From Alphaproteobacteria bacterium (GTDB taxonomy: Bacteria; Pseudomonadota; Alphaproteobacteria; UBA6615), in contig JABDJY010000415.1 in assembly GCA_013003285.1 (NCBI GenBank), positions 1 through 7,933 of the forward strand: DNA of 7,933 bases. Reading direction: 5' to 3'. Below are positions 1-6,119 of this stretch, piece after piece (positions within the stretch are counted from its first letter, which is position 1; each line of letters starts with the position of its first letter). The position numbers and the translations under genes are program-made. The notes beneath the pieces were generated by a model that was given only the letters and a program-made list of their open reading frames with translations, was not told the origin of the DNA and made no database searches.

Positions 1-1
1 G

Positions 2-535
2 GACATCGTCGATGCCTGTCCCTATGGCGCCATCTGGTGGAACGAAGAAAAACAGGTACCGCAGCATTGGTTCTTCGACGCCCATCTGCTGGATACCGGC
101 TGGGAGGAACCGCGCTGTGTCACCGTCTGCGCCACTAACGCCTTGAAAGCGGTCAAGGTGGAGGATGAGGAGATGGCGCGCCTGATCGCACAAGACGAAC
201 TGGAACCGCTGCGGCCCGATCTCGAGACCCAACCCCGGGTGCACTACAAGAACCTCTGGCGCTACACCAAGGCCTTCATAGCCGGCTCGGTCTCGGTCGA
301 GCGCGGTGGGGTGGTCGATTGCCTGGCGGGCGCCATGGTTGCCTTGCGCCACGACGGCGAAACAATCGCCGAACAGCAAACCGACAAGTTCGGCGACTTC
401 AAGTTCGACCGGCTGGCGGCCAATGGCGGCGCCTATGAAGTTGACATCTCCGCCGACGGATATACGACAAGCGTGATCGAGGTGATCCTCGACGACACTG
501 AAAATGTGGGTGAGATCCGCCTGTCACCGCTATAG
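2..535 (+). CDS. Transhydroxylase-like 4Fe-4S small subunit of a molybdopterin oxidoreductase (5' partial)
   Basis: The reading frame is open from base 2, ends at TAG 533-535, and gives 177 visible residues; the N-terminus lies outside the window. Visible residues 4-11 read DACPYGAI, the typical last-cysteine segment of a [4Fe-4S] cluster, and residues 37-48 read PRCVTVCATNAL, the start of another cluster motif, with Ala in place of the usual Pro after the second Cys. Between them lies a WxFDAHLLD-type stretch. From about residue 92 to the end is a beta-rich domain of carboxypeptidase-regulatory/Cna-B type (AGSVSV..., TDKFGDFKF...). Iron-sulfur subunits with such a C-terminal domain are known from pyrogallol-phloroglucinol transhydroxylase and resorcinol hydroxylase, where they pass electrons to or stabilise a molybdopterin catalytic subunit. 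That partner would be expected upstream, off the window. Family is confident; exact substrate is not. Confidence 0.85.
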   Translation, partial: DIVDACPYGAIWWNEEKQVPQHWFFDAHLLDTGWEEPRCVTVCATNALKAVKVEDEEMARLIAQDELEPLRPDLETQPRVHYKNLWRYTKAFIAGSVSVERGGVVDCLAGAMVALRHDGETIAEQQTDKFGDFKFDRLAANGGAYEVDISADGYTTSVIEVILDDTENVGEIRLSPL

Positions 536-546
536 GGCGCGCACGC

Positions 547-1410
547 TCAATCGAAAAACAGAAAGGCGCGGCTCTCGATGCTTTGGCGCGGCGCCGGATT
601 GGGTGGGCTGGTCGGGTCGTCGAAGGCCGAGTGCAGCGCATAGCGCGCGGTGCCGTCGCGCAACGTGTCGTAGTTCTTGAACAGAAGGATCTCGCTGACG
701 GCCATCCGCGGGAAATGGAACCAGCGGTGGCCGGCGTCATAGGACGCATGGCGCGTTTCGCTGCTGCGCGAATATTCAAAGGACGGCTCGGTGCGATGGG
801 GCGCGCTGCGCACAATTTTATGAATCTGCGCGTCGTTCACGCTGCGCGCGTCGCACACCGCCATCGGCCACTGCTCAATCGGTCCGGCCATGGAACGCCA
901 GACATTAACGATGGCAAAGCGCCGCTTCAGCCGTTCATCGGCACCGTCACCAAAGACGTCGCGCATGCGTTGCGCCGCCGAAGCGTCGGTGTAATCGCTG
1001 TGGGGCAGGGGGACGGGATCGCGTAAATTGTGTGTCTCGCGTTGCGCGCCGTCGCTCGAACGCCGCGTATGATCGTAGACCACCACCTCGCCGGCGCCGG
1101 TCAGGCGGGCGATGAGTTTTTCGATCTCGGGCTCATATACCGACTTCAATTGAGCATCGTCGTAGAAGTCCGTCACCTGGGTGACATACTCGGTGAAGGC
1201 GAACCCCTCCACGTCGAGCGAGAAATCATTCGGTAGCAGTCGCGCGTTGCGAATGGTCATCGCATGCGCCTCGCGGTTGCCCCTTATGGTGATCGGGTCC
1301 GCCGCCGCGTTGGTCTGGTGGAAGACCGGTGTTTCGCCCGTATCCACCAAATAGTGAATCGGCACCTCAATCTCGGACAGCGACGTCACATCCTGTACTT
1401 GGCTGCTCAT
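547..1410 (-). CDS. CmcJ/NvfI/AsaB-like oxidoreductase
   Basis: This 287-residue soluble protein has the pattern of the CmcJ/NvfI/AsaB (GA4 desaturase-like) family. Members occur in fungal and bacterial secondary metabolism, and at least NvfI is a non-heme iron/2-oxoglutarate enzyme. A HSDYT segment at residues 137-141 supplies an HxD metal-ligand pair (H137, D139). Residues 228-248 carry the family-like H-R-W-F-H-F-P...EILLFKNYD stretch, with H228 or H232 as candidate third ligand. H260-S-A-F-D-D-P and R275...ESRAF near the C-terminus match the usual ending, and R275 is a candidate co-substrate-binding residue. A strong Shine-Dalgarno (TGGAGGTT, plus-strand 1416-1423) sits about 6 bases before the ATG and fixes the start. 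The gene converges on the iron-sulfur subunit gene with an 11-base gap and is divergent from the PPOX gene. Substrate is unknown; ligand assignments are from pattern, not alignment. Confidence 0.75.
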   Translation of the reverse strand: MSSQVQDVTSLSEIEVPIHYLVDTGETPVFHQTNAAADPITIRGNREAHAMTIRNARLLPNDFSLDVEGFAFTEYVTQVTDFYDDAQLKSVYEPEIEKLIARLTGAGEVVVYDHTRRSSDGAQRETHNLRDPVPLPHSDYTDASAAQRMRDVFGDGADERLKRRFAIVNVWRSMAGPIEQWPMAVCDARSVNDAQIHKIVRSAPHRTEPSFEYSRSSETRHASYDAGHRWFHFPRMAVSEILLFKNYDTLRDGTARYALHSAFDDPTSPPNPAPRQSIESRAFLFFD

Positions 1411-1480
1411 GGCAAAACCTCCAGATAGTCACCCCAACGGCCCCGGGTGCGGGAGCTAGTCTAGGGCGCAAGGGGAGGGG

Positions 1481-1525
1481 GTGTCTATGAAGGTCAAGTA
1501 TTTGTCGGGATGAATTGCTAGACAC
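1481..1525. repeat. Interrupted 7-bp inverted repeat between divergent genes
   Basis: GTGTCTA at 1481-1487 is perfectly mirrored by TAGACAC at 1519-1525, with 31 bases between them. It lies in the roughly 230-base region between the divergent CmcJ-like and PPOX genes, where a shared regulator could bind. A 7-base match at this spacing can arise by chance, so this is only a candidate operator. I see no convincing sigma-70 promoter pair in this region and no ORF. Confidence 0.25.
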
Positions 1526-1642
1526 AAGCTTTAGCCGAACTTAGGCTCGTCCGGGCAATAATTCGCATTTCAGTTGCCAAATTGCGGTCCGCATCAATTT
1601 CGCCGGCGGCGATTTTGCGACACCAGATGAAAGATGTGTTCG

Positions 1643-2257
1643 ATGTCTAACTACACTATCAGCGATGTACAGGCGCTGCGTGAAATCTATCCCGAGCCCA
1701 AGGGTATAGCTGCCGCGAAACAACTTTCGGCGCTGGATCAACATTGCCGAAACTTTATCGCCCATTCGCCATTTCTGGTGCTGGGCACGGACGGCGATGT
1801 GTCGCCGAAGGGCGATGATCCGGGGTTTGTCCAAATTGTCGATGACAACACCCTCATCATCCCCGACCGCAAGGGCAACAATCGGATGGACTCCCTGGAG
1901 AACATCCTCGACAACCCGAATGTCGGGCTCCTGTTCATGATCCCCGGTGTCGACGAGACATTGCGCGTCAACGGCAAGGCGGAACTCACCGTCGATCCGG
2001 AAATCCTCGACCCCCTGGCGATTAACGGAAGAACGCCGGCCTCGGCCATCGTCATTCATGTGGAAGAAGCCTATCTGCATTGCGCAAAGGCGCTCAAACG
2101 CGCGCACATATGGAGCAGCGAGGCGCAGGTGGCGAAAGGCACAATTCCGACGGCGGGACGCATGTTTGCCGACCAACTCGGCGAAGACCCGGTCGCCACC
2201 GACAAAATCTATGACGGCCATATTAAAGACGATTTGGCTGAAGAGGGGCGGACTTAG
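1643..2257 (+). CDS. PPOX-type FMN-dependent flavoprotein (MSMEG_1061/DR_2398-like)
   Basis: This protein of 204 residues belongs to the pyridoxamine 5'-phosphate oxidase-like split-barrel flavoproteins. Numbered from ATG 1643, an N-terminal helical segment (YPEPKGIAAAK, 16-26) is followed by FLVLGT (44-49), SPKGD (54-58), PDRKGNNR (74-81) and ETLRVNGKA (105-113). These are the strands and phosphate-contacting loops typical of the MSMEG_1061/DR_2398 type of probable FMN-dependent PPOX enzymes. Such proteins bind FMN or F420 and reduce or oxidise small substrates, but members of this subgroup are mostly uncharacterised. An alternative ATG lies at 1634; I prefer 1643 because GAAAG (1629-1633) is 9 bases from it but directly abuts 1634. 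The gene ends 19 bases from the convergent DMT transporter. Family is confident; substrate is unknown. Confidence 0.85.
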   Translation: MSNYTISDVQALREIYPEPKGIAAAKQLSALDQHCRNFIAHSPFLVLGTDGDVSPKGDDPGFVQIVDDNTLIIPDRKGNNRMDSLENILDNPNVGLLFMIPGVDETLRVNGKAELTVDPEILDPLAINGRTPASAIVIHVEEAYLHCAKALKRAHIWSSEAQVAKGTIPTAGRMFADQLGEDPVATDKIYDGHIKDDLAEEGRT

Positions 2258-2258
2258 A

Positions 2259-2270
2259 CCGATCCATCGG
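2259..2270. terminator. Small hairpin in the convergent PPOX/DMT gap
   Basis: CCGA-TCCA-TCGG forms a 4-bp stem (5 bp if the loop shrinks to two bases) in the 19-base gap between the two convergent stop codons. The position suits a bidirectional terminator, but the stem is short and has no T-run on either side, so the evidence is weak. Confidence 0.2.
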
Positions 2271-2276
2271 GGGGCA

Positions 2277-3203
2277 TCAGACCCTGGAGGCGCGAGAGGC
2301 GCGGCGCGGCCGCCAGTTCGCCAGCAGAATACCCACGACGGTCAGTATAAACCCGATCACAACGCGTACGGTCACGGGTTCGCTGAGTACGATGGCACCA
2401 AGCAGGATCGCCGTTAAAGGGTTGAGGCCGACCGTAATCGCCGCGCTCATGGGTGTGATCAACTCCAAAGCCTTGCCGTAGGCAAATGTCATGAGGGCGG
2501 CGCCGGGGATCGCTAGCGCCAGCATGATGATCCACCCTCGCAAGGAAAAGTCGAGCGCCCCCGTGCCCGCACCGCCGATGGTAAAGGCCAGGACCATGAG
2601 GACGAGCGATCCCAGCAGCATGGTCCAGACCGTAATCGCGAGCACGCCGTAACGAATAAGGTAGCGCCGGGCGAGAACATTGTAGGCGGCTGCGACGAGT
2701 ATCGCCGCAAACATGAAAACATCGCCCCGCAGCGCGTCGGGTGCCGCGGCGCCGACACGTTCGCCCAGCGCCAATGCGGTACCTGTCATGGCGATCGCAA
2801 CCGCAATTGATTTTATCCAGGTTAACGACTCCACCCGAAACAATGCGCCGAGAATGATCGTCGCCAATGGCATGGTGGCGAATATCAAGGCGCCGCGCGC
2901 CGCAGTGGTATCCTCGAGGGCCCGGGCCATGAAGAACGGAAAGCCGGTGAACATGATAACGCCAAGCACAGATATGATGATCAGATCCCGGCGGGGGATG
3001 CGCGGGATGCGGGTTGTTGCCAGCAGAACCGCGGCGAGAAACAGTGAGGCAATACCGTAGCGCACAAACGCCAGTGTTAGGGCATCGGTCTCGACGATGA
3101 CGAAACGCGTCAATACGACCGTGACGCCACCCAGCGATGTCGATAGGCAGGCTAGTCCGACGCCGGTTAGGGTCGCGCGAAGGGACGGAGAAATTGGGAG
3201 CAC
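2277..3203 (-). CDS. DMT-superfamily EamA transporter
   Basis: The 308-residue product is an integral inner-membrane protein with about ten hydrophobic segments arranged as two EamA repeats (roughly residues 12-142 and 160-290). Typical features are the RYGIASLFL segment of repeat 1, the ARGALIFATMPLATIILGALF segment, and the LNPLTAILLGAIVLSEP ending of repeat 2. DMT/EamA carriers usually export amino acids, amino-acid derivatives or other small metabolites; the substrate cannot be read from the sequence. The start is GTG at 3201-3203, with only a weak GAG-type ribosome site; no other start codon lies between it and the upstream in-frame stop. It lies 129 bases downstream of the cupin gene on the same strand, so co-transcription is possible but not shown. 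The C-terminus is short and basic (RPRRASRASRV). A longer frame on the same strand over this region is a GC-driven shadow. Confidence 0.88.
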   Translation of the reverse strand: MLPISPSLRATLTGVGLACLSTSLGGVTVVLTRFVIVETDALTLAFVRYGIASLFLAAVLLATTRIPRIPRRDLIIISVLGVIMFTGFPFFMARALEDTTAARGALIFATMPLATIILGALFRVESLTWIKSIAVAIAMTGTALALGERVGAAAPDALRGDVFMFAAILVAAAYNVLARRYLIRYGVLAITVWTMLLGSLVLMVLAFTIGGAGTGALDFSLRGWIIMLALAIPGAALMTFAYGKALELITPMSAAITVGLNPLTAILLGAIVLSEPVTVRVVIGFILTVVGILLANWRPRRASRASRV

Positions 3204-3317
3204 AGGAAACTCGAATCCCGAAATAAGAACTTTGTAGGGAAATTGGCGAGGCCCTTATAACCCATTCGCCCGGCAATCTGGCATTGTCATGCGGGGACGG
3301 CTCATTCGAGGCCGATG

Positions 3318-3331
3318 GCCGCTTCGGCGGC
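3318..3331. other. GC hairpin just after the cupin stop codon
   Basis: GCCGC-TTCG-GCGGC is a perfect 5-bp stem with a four-base loop, immediately beyond the cupin stop at 3333. In plus-strand RNA it is a cUUCGg tetraloop; in the minus-strand transcript of the cupin and DMT genes the loop is CGAA. No T-run follows, so it is more likely a 3'-end stabiliser or attenuating structure between the two genes than a standard terminator, if it matters at all. The rest of the 3204-3332 gap shows nothing recognisable. Confidence 0.3.
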
Positions 3332-3332
3332 G

Positions 3333-3890
3333 CTAGATTTCGGCTAGCAGCAGGTTCGATCGCTCGAAGTTTCGTCGCGTGCTTTCGATGTCGAAGGGCC
3401 GGGGCCGGTGGGTTTCCGGGTCCCATTCAAGGCGCTCGACTTCGAAGAAATCGCCGCCGTAAAGATGGATGGCGCCGGTCAGGCGGGCGACCGGGTTGAC
3501 CACCGAATGCACAATATCGCGGCCCAACGGCTCGACATCGTTGACCCCGAGCGACTTGGCGCCGGCGGCCTCGATGGTGATGCCGTTTTCGTCTTCGATG
3601 CGCCGCCAAAAGATATTGTCCTCGCGCCCGGTATAAACCGAGATCACGGCCCACATTTCATGGTTATGGGCCGGCACGGTCATCAGCGGTCCCCAGACCA
3701 CATTGAGGATCGTCAGTTTGTCCGACTGATATAGCGGTATGACGCCGGCGCGCTCGGGCTCGCCCAGCCCTTTCAATACCGCCGCTGGATCGGCCATGGC
3801 GCGTTCGGCCACCTCGCGCGCGGCGAGGTGCGTCGGGTCCTGCTCCACAGCATCGCAACACTCAGAAATAAAGCTTTCCAGATCGAACAT
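3333..3890 (-). CDS. Cysteine dioxygenase-like cupin (double-stranded beta-helix metalloenzyme)
   Basis: This 185-residue soluble protein has the layout of the cysteine/thiol dioxygenase-like cupins (COG5553-type predicted metal enzymes). An N-terminal helical part (1-45) is followed by a beta-helix. WGPLMTVPAHNHEMW (66-80) supplies H75 and H77, and IVHSV supplies H128, giving a three-His iron site. AIHLYGGDF (140-148) supplies H142 and Y144, equivalent to the His-Tyr pair of the CDO Ser-His-Tyr triad, though the Ser position is Ala140. By position, the carboxylate-binding Arg60 of CDO corresponds to Ser56 (LYQSD), and the Cys of the Cys-Tyr crosslink corresponds to Val82. The substrate is therefore probably not free cysteine. 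A GAGGG ribosome site about 8 bases upstream supports the ATG. The gene is divergent from the MFS transporter and upstream of the DMT transporter. Fold is confident; reaction is unknown. Confidence 0.8.
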   Translation of the reverse strand: MFDLESFISECCDAVEQDPTHLAAREVAERAMADPAAVLKGLGEPERAGVIPLYQSDKLTILNVVWGPLMTVPAHNHEMWAVISVYTGREDNIFWRRIEDENGITIEAAGAKSLGVNDVEPLGRDIVHSVVNPVARLTGAIHLYGGDFFEVERLEWDPETHRPRPFDIESTRRNFERSNLLLAEI

Positions 3891-3920
3891 CGGCCGGCCC
3901 TCGGTTTATCTTGGAATTCT

Positions 3921-3945
3921 ATGGGGCAGGGCCAACCCTGTCCAT
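3921..3945. promoter_or_regulatory. Imperfect palindrome between divergent cupin and MFS genes
   Basis: GGGCAGGG (3924-3931), loop CCAA, CCCTGTCC (3936-3943) pair over 8 positions with one G-T mismatch or wobble. The symmetry extends to ATGG/CCAT if one G is bulged. It lies in the 154-base divergent intergenic region, 31 bases or more upstream of the cupin ATG, and could be an operator for a dimeric regulator or an RNA hairpin in a leader. There is no T-run, so it is not a standard terminator. Function is inferred from symmetry and position only. Confidence 0.4.
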
Positions 3946-4029
3946 GAATCTCAAATATGCACCCCGGCGCCACAGTAGTGCGAATGCCGCCCTCTGGTGT
4001 ATCCTTGCGGCCGGGCGCCCTGGCGGCGC

Positions 4030-4034
4030 GGAGG
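4030..4034 (+). promoter_or_regulatory. Ribosome binding site of the MFS gene
   Basis: GGAGG ends 10 bases before ATG 4045. It decides the start: an in-frame ATG at 3997 would add 16 polar, Arg-rich residues before the first membrane helix and has no comparable site. Confidence 0.6.
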
Positions 4035-4044
4035 CAGAAATTTC

Positions 4045-5307
4045 ATGACCCGGGACCGATCCTATTTTCTGCTGCTGAATATCGGGCATTTTCTCGACCA
4101 TCTATTCACCCTAGTCTTCGCCACCGTCGCCGCCCTGGCGCTGATCCGCGACTGGAATATGGGCTATGGCGCGCTGCTGGCCTACGCGACCCCTGGGTTC
4201 TTCGCCCTGGGGGTTTTCGCATTGCCGGCCGGTTGGTTGGCCGATAAGTGGAGCCGCGACGGCATGATGGCGGTGTTTTTCATCGGCATCGGCGCGAGCT
4301 CTGTCGTCACCAGCTTCGCCCAAACGCCGCTGCAGATCGGCATTGGCCTGTTCGTCATCGGCATGTTTGCCGCCATCTACCATCCGGTGGGCCTGGCTAT
4401 CGTCACCATGCGGTGGCGCAATACCGGCATGCGCATCGCGGCCAATGGCGTGTGGGGCAATCTGGGGGTCGCCAGCGCGGCCCTGATCACTGGCTATCTG
4501 ATCGACCATGGCGGTTGGCGGGTGGCGTATATTCTGCCGGGCATTTTTTCTATCATCGTCGGGTTCATATACATCGCCTTACGTTGGGAAAGCATAATCG
4601 CAGACAGAACCGGACCGAAAGCAGTCCAGGTCACCGCCCCGGGACACGACACCGTGGATCATCGGCGCCTCCTGGTGCGGGTCTCGGCCATCGTCTTCCT
4701 GACCACCGCCGTCTCGTCGATCATTTTCCAATCGACCAGCTTCGCGTTACCGAAGATATTCGACGAACGCCTACAGGGTTTGGTCGCGCAACTATCCAGT
4801 TGGGCCGAGGGGGTTGCCGATCCCAGCCAAGCCGATGTGGCCACCACGGTCGGCATTCTGGCCTTCACCGTGTTTGCCGTTGCGTCCATGGCGCAGCTCA
4901 TCGTCGGCAGCATGCTCGACCGCTATGGACCGCGCACTATTTTCATGCTCATGGCGTCGATGCAGGTGGTTTTCTTTCTGCTGATGCCAGGCCTGACCGA
5001 TGGGTTGGCCTTGGCCGTCGCACTGGGTTTTATGTTCGGCGCCTTCGGCCAAATCCCCATCAACGACTATATGATCGGCAAGATGGCCAGCGGTCCGGCG
5101 CGTGCGCGCATCTACGGTGTGCGCTATGTCATCAGTTTCTCGGTGCTGGCGACGACCTTACCCCTGATCGCCTTCGTCCACGCCACCTGGGGCTTCGACA
5201 CGCTGTTCCGCATCCTCGCGGGCACGGCGTTGGTGATATTGATAGCGGTCGCCATCCTTCCCCGGCGTATGCCATCGCTGGATGTGGCGCCCAGTGCGGC
5301 AGAGTAG
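4045..5307 (+). CDS. MFS transporter, Fsr (fosmidomycin resistance)-like
   Basis: The 420-residue product is a twelve-helix major facilitator carrier of the inner membrane. Between helices 2 and 3 is GWLADKWSRDGMM, an MFS motif A, repeated in the second half as GSMLDRYGPRTIF. The first helix (LLLNIGHFLDHLFTLVF) and the AAIYHPVGLA segment of helix 4 resemble the fosmidomycin-resistance (Fsr) branch, where FHPE-like residues occupy the same place. The start at 4045 rests on the GGAGG site at 4030-4034. The central loop joining the two six-helix halves is hydrophilic (about residues 185-210). A further extramembrane insert of about 30 residues follows helix 7 (ERLQGLVAQLSSW...). It is transcribed away from the CDO-like cupin; a shared regulator is possible. 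Family is confident. Drug export is only a family association, since many such carriers move organic acids or unknown metabolites. Confidence 0.88.
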   Translation: MTRDRSYFLLLNIGHFLDHLFTLVFATVAALALIRDWNMGYGALLAYATPGFFALGVFALPAGWLADKWSRDGMMAVFFIGIGASSVVTSFAQTPLQIGIGLFVIGMFAAIYHPVGLAIVTMRWRNTGMRIAANGVWGNLGVASAALITGYLIDHGGWRVAYILPGIFSIIVGFIYIALRWESIIADRTGPKAVQVTAPGHDTVDHRRLLVRVSAIVFLTTAVSSIIFQSTSFALPKIFDERLQGLVAQLSSWAEGVADPSQADVATTVGILAFTVFAVASMAQLIVGSMLDRYGPRTIFMLMASMQVVFFLLMPGLTDGLALAVALGFMFGAFGQIPINDYMIGKMASGPARARIYGVRYVISFSVLATTLPLIAFVHATWGFDTLFRILAGTALVILIAVAILPRRMPSLDVAPSAAE

Positions 5308-5309
5308 GC

Positions 5310-5335
5310 CCGGCGCCAAATGCCAACGCCGCCGG
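5310..5335 (+). terminator. GC hairpin after the MFS stop codon
   Basis: CCGGCG (5310-5315) pairs with CGCCGG (5330-5335) around a 14-base loop, just beyond the MFS stop at 5305-5307. It is followed by an A/T-rich stretch but not a T-run, so it is at best a weak intrinsic terminator. Confidence 0.3.
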
Positions 5336-5400
5336 CAAATATCAAATATATATGCTATTGTTTCGGGCTCATGTAATTCTCGTAATAGGGGTTTGATTAA
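5336..5400 (+). promoter_or_regulatory. AT-rich leader and ribosome site of the TerB-like gene
   Basis: This stretch is far richer in A and T than its surroundings (CAAATATCAAATATATATGC and onward) and probably holds the promoter of the TerB-like gene, although no well-spaced -35/-10 pair stands out. AGGGG at 5387-5391 lies 9 bases before ATG 5401 and is a good ribosome site. This supports 5401, not any codon after the TAG, as the original start. Confidence 0.45.
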
Positions 5401-6108
5401 ATGGGTGCGCCCGAATTGGAAAAGCTGCGCCAGGAGTTTCGGCGCTTCAACAGCGAAGATTTTCTCGATGCCATTGTGGCTGTCTGCGTACTGACCGCCG
5501 CCGCCGACGGCGACGTTGCATCCGAAGAGCTCTACAGTATCGATAATTAGGTTCTACAAGATCCGGCCTTGCAGGATATCGACGCCAAACGGGCACGCAA
5601 ACAGATCCGGAATTATTTGGGCAAATTGGAAAAAGATCGGGTGAATATCCAGCGAGTCCTATCGGAGAAAATCAATCGTATGGCCGAGGATCGCGAGATG
5701 GCGGCCGCGCTGATGCGCGCATCCTATCTGATCATCGTCTCGGACCATGTGCTACGCACCGGCGAAATGGAAGAATTTGAGTGGATTTGCGGCCTGCTGA
5801 ACCTGGAACCGACGCAGGTCTGGGATGCGCTGTCACACCGGTATCTGGTCTGGGACGATATGCGCAATGTCATGCTGGTCAGAGTACCGGCAAGCGCTGT
5901 CGCGCGCATCGTCAATGAATCGGTGGAGGGCAAGTGGGCCGTGTTCGAAGATCTCGAGGAAGCCAAAACCGCCACCGCCGAACTATACCGCCAGGCCATC
6001 GAGTATCACCGGAAAATGGAAAATCCCGAATTCGAACAGGAGATGGAACGCCGCCTGGCAGAGTTACCAGGCCTCACCGCGAGTGACATCCCGAGCCACC
6101 ACAACTGA
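5401..6108 (+). pseudogene. TerB-like protein gene interrupted by in-frame TAG
   Basis: Starting at ATG 5401, with a good ribosome site, the frame encodes 49 residues and then meets TAG at 5548-5550. The same frame continues without a break to TGA 6106-6108, giving 235 codons counting the TAG. Both sides look like one TerB-like (tellurite resistance TerB/DjlA-type helical) protein. The N-terminal part FRRFNSEDFLDAIVAVCVL...AADGDVASEE (14-43) is the first acidic helix pair with the ADGxxxxxE pattern. The second is ASYLIIVSDHVLRTGEMEEF after the stop, where the usual DG is DH. TerB-like domains are all-helical and associated with membrane or metal stress; the role here is unknown. The TAG may be a real nonsense mutation, a sequencing error or a readthrough site. 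There is no frameshift and no decay of codon use after it. It converges on prfC with an 11-base gap. Confidence 0.7.
5569..6108 (+). CDS. C-terminal part of the TerB-like protein, possibly translated by reinitiation
   Basis: If the TAG at 5548 is real, the rest of the TerB-like domain could be made from TTG 5569 or from ATG 5680. Neither has a convincing ribosome site, so independent translation is doubtful. The product from 5569 would be 179 residues, helical and charged, with the second TerB-like acidic repeat (SDHVLRTGEMEEF) at about residues 58-70 and a highly charged C-terminal tail (KMENPEFEQEMERRLAEL). It would lack the first helix pair, and probably could not fold as a full TerB domain. 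It is listed separately because codon use stays coding-like up to its stop. Confidence 0.35.
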   Translation: MQDIDAKRARKQIRNYLGKLEKDRVNIQRVLSEKINRMAEDREMAAALMRASYLIIVSDHVLRTGEMEEFEWICGLLNLEPTQVWDALSHRYLVWDDMRNVMLVRVPASAVARIVNESVEGKWAVFEDLEEAKTATAELYRQAIEYHRKMENPEFEQEMERRLAELPGLTASDIPSHHN

Positions 6109-6119
6109 GGCCGCGATAC

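Noticed and set aside
583..1026. Plus-strand frame opposite the CmcJ-like gene
   Set aside because: It is antisense to a gene with a recognised family pattern and strong ribosome site, and its own product is shadow-like (Arg/Ala/Gly-rich).
1541..2221. Minus-strand 226-codon frame opposite the PPOX gene
   Set aside because: The plus-strand frame matches PPOX-type flavoprotein motifs along its whole length; the antisense product has no recognisable pattern.
2254..3426. A 390-codon open frame on the minus strand, longer than the overlapping transporter gene
   Set aside because: Its translation is rich in Arg, His, Pro and Gly with no family pattern, while the 2277-3203 frame gives a clean ten-helix EamA transporter. 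It is a GC-driven shadow.
3997..4044. Upstream ATG extending the MFS protein by 16 residues
   Set aside because: The extension is polar and Arg-rich, lies ahead of the first helix and has no good ribosome site; ATG 4045 has GGAGG at the right distance.
4248..5396. A 382-codon plus-strand frame inside the MFS gene
   Set aside because: The product is low-complexity in His, Arg and Gly and lacks membrane segments, whereas the overlapping frame encodes a typical MFS protein.
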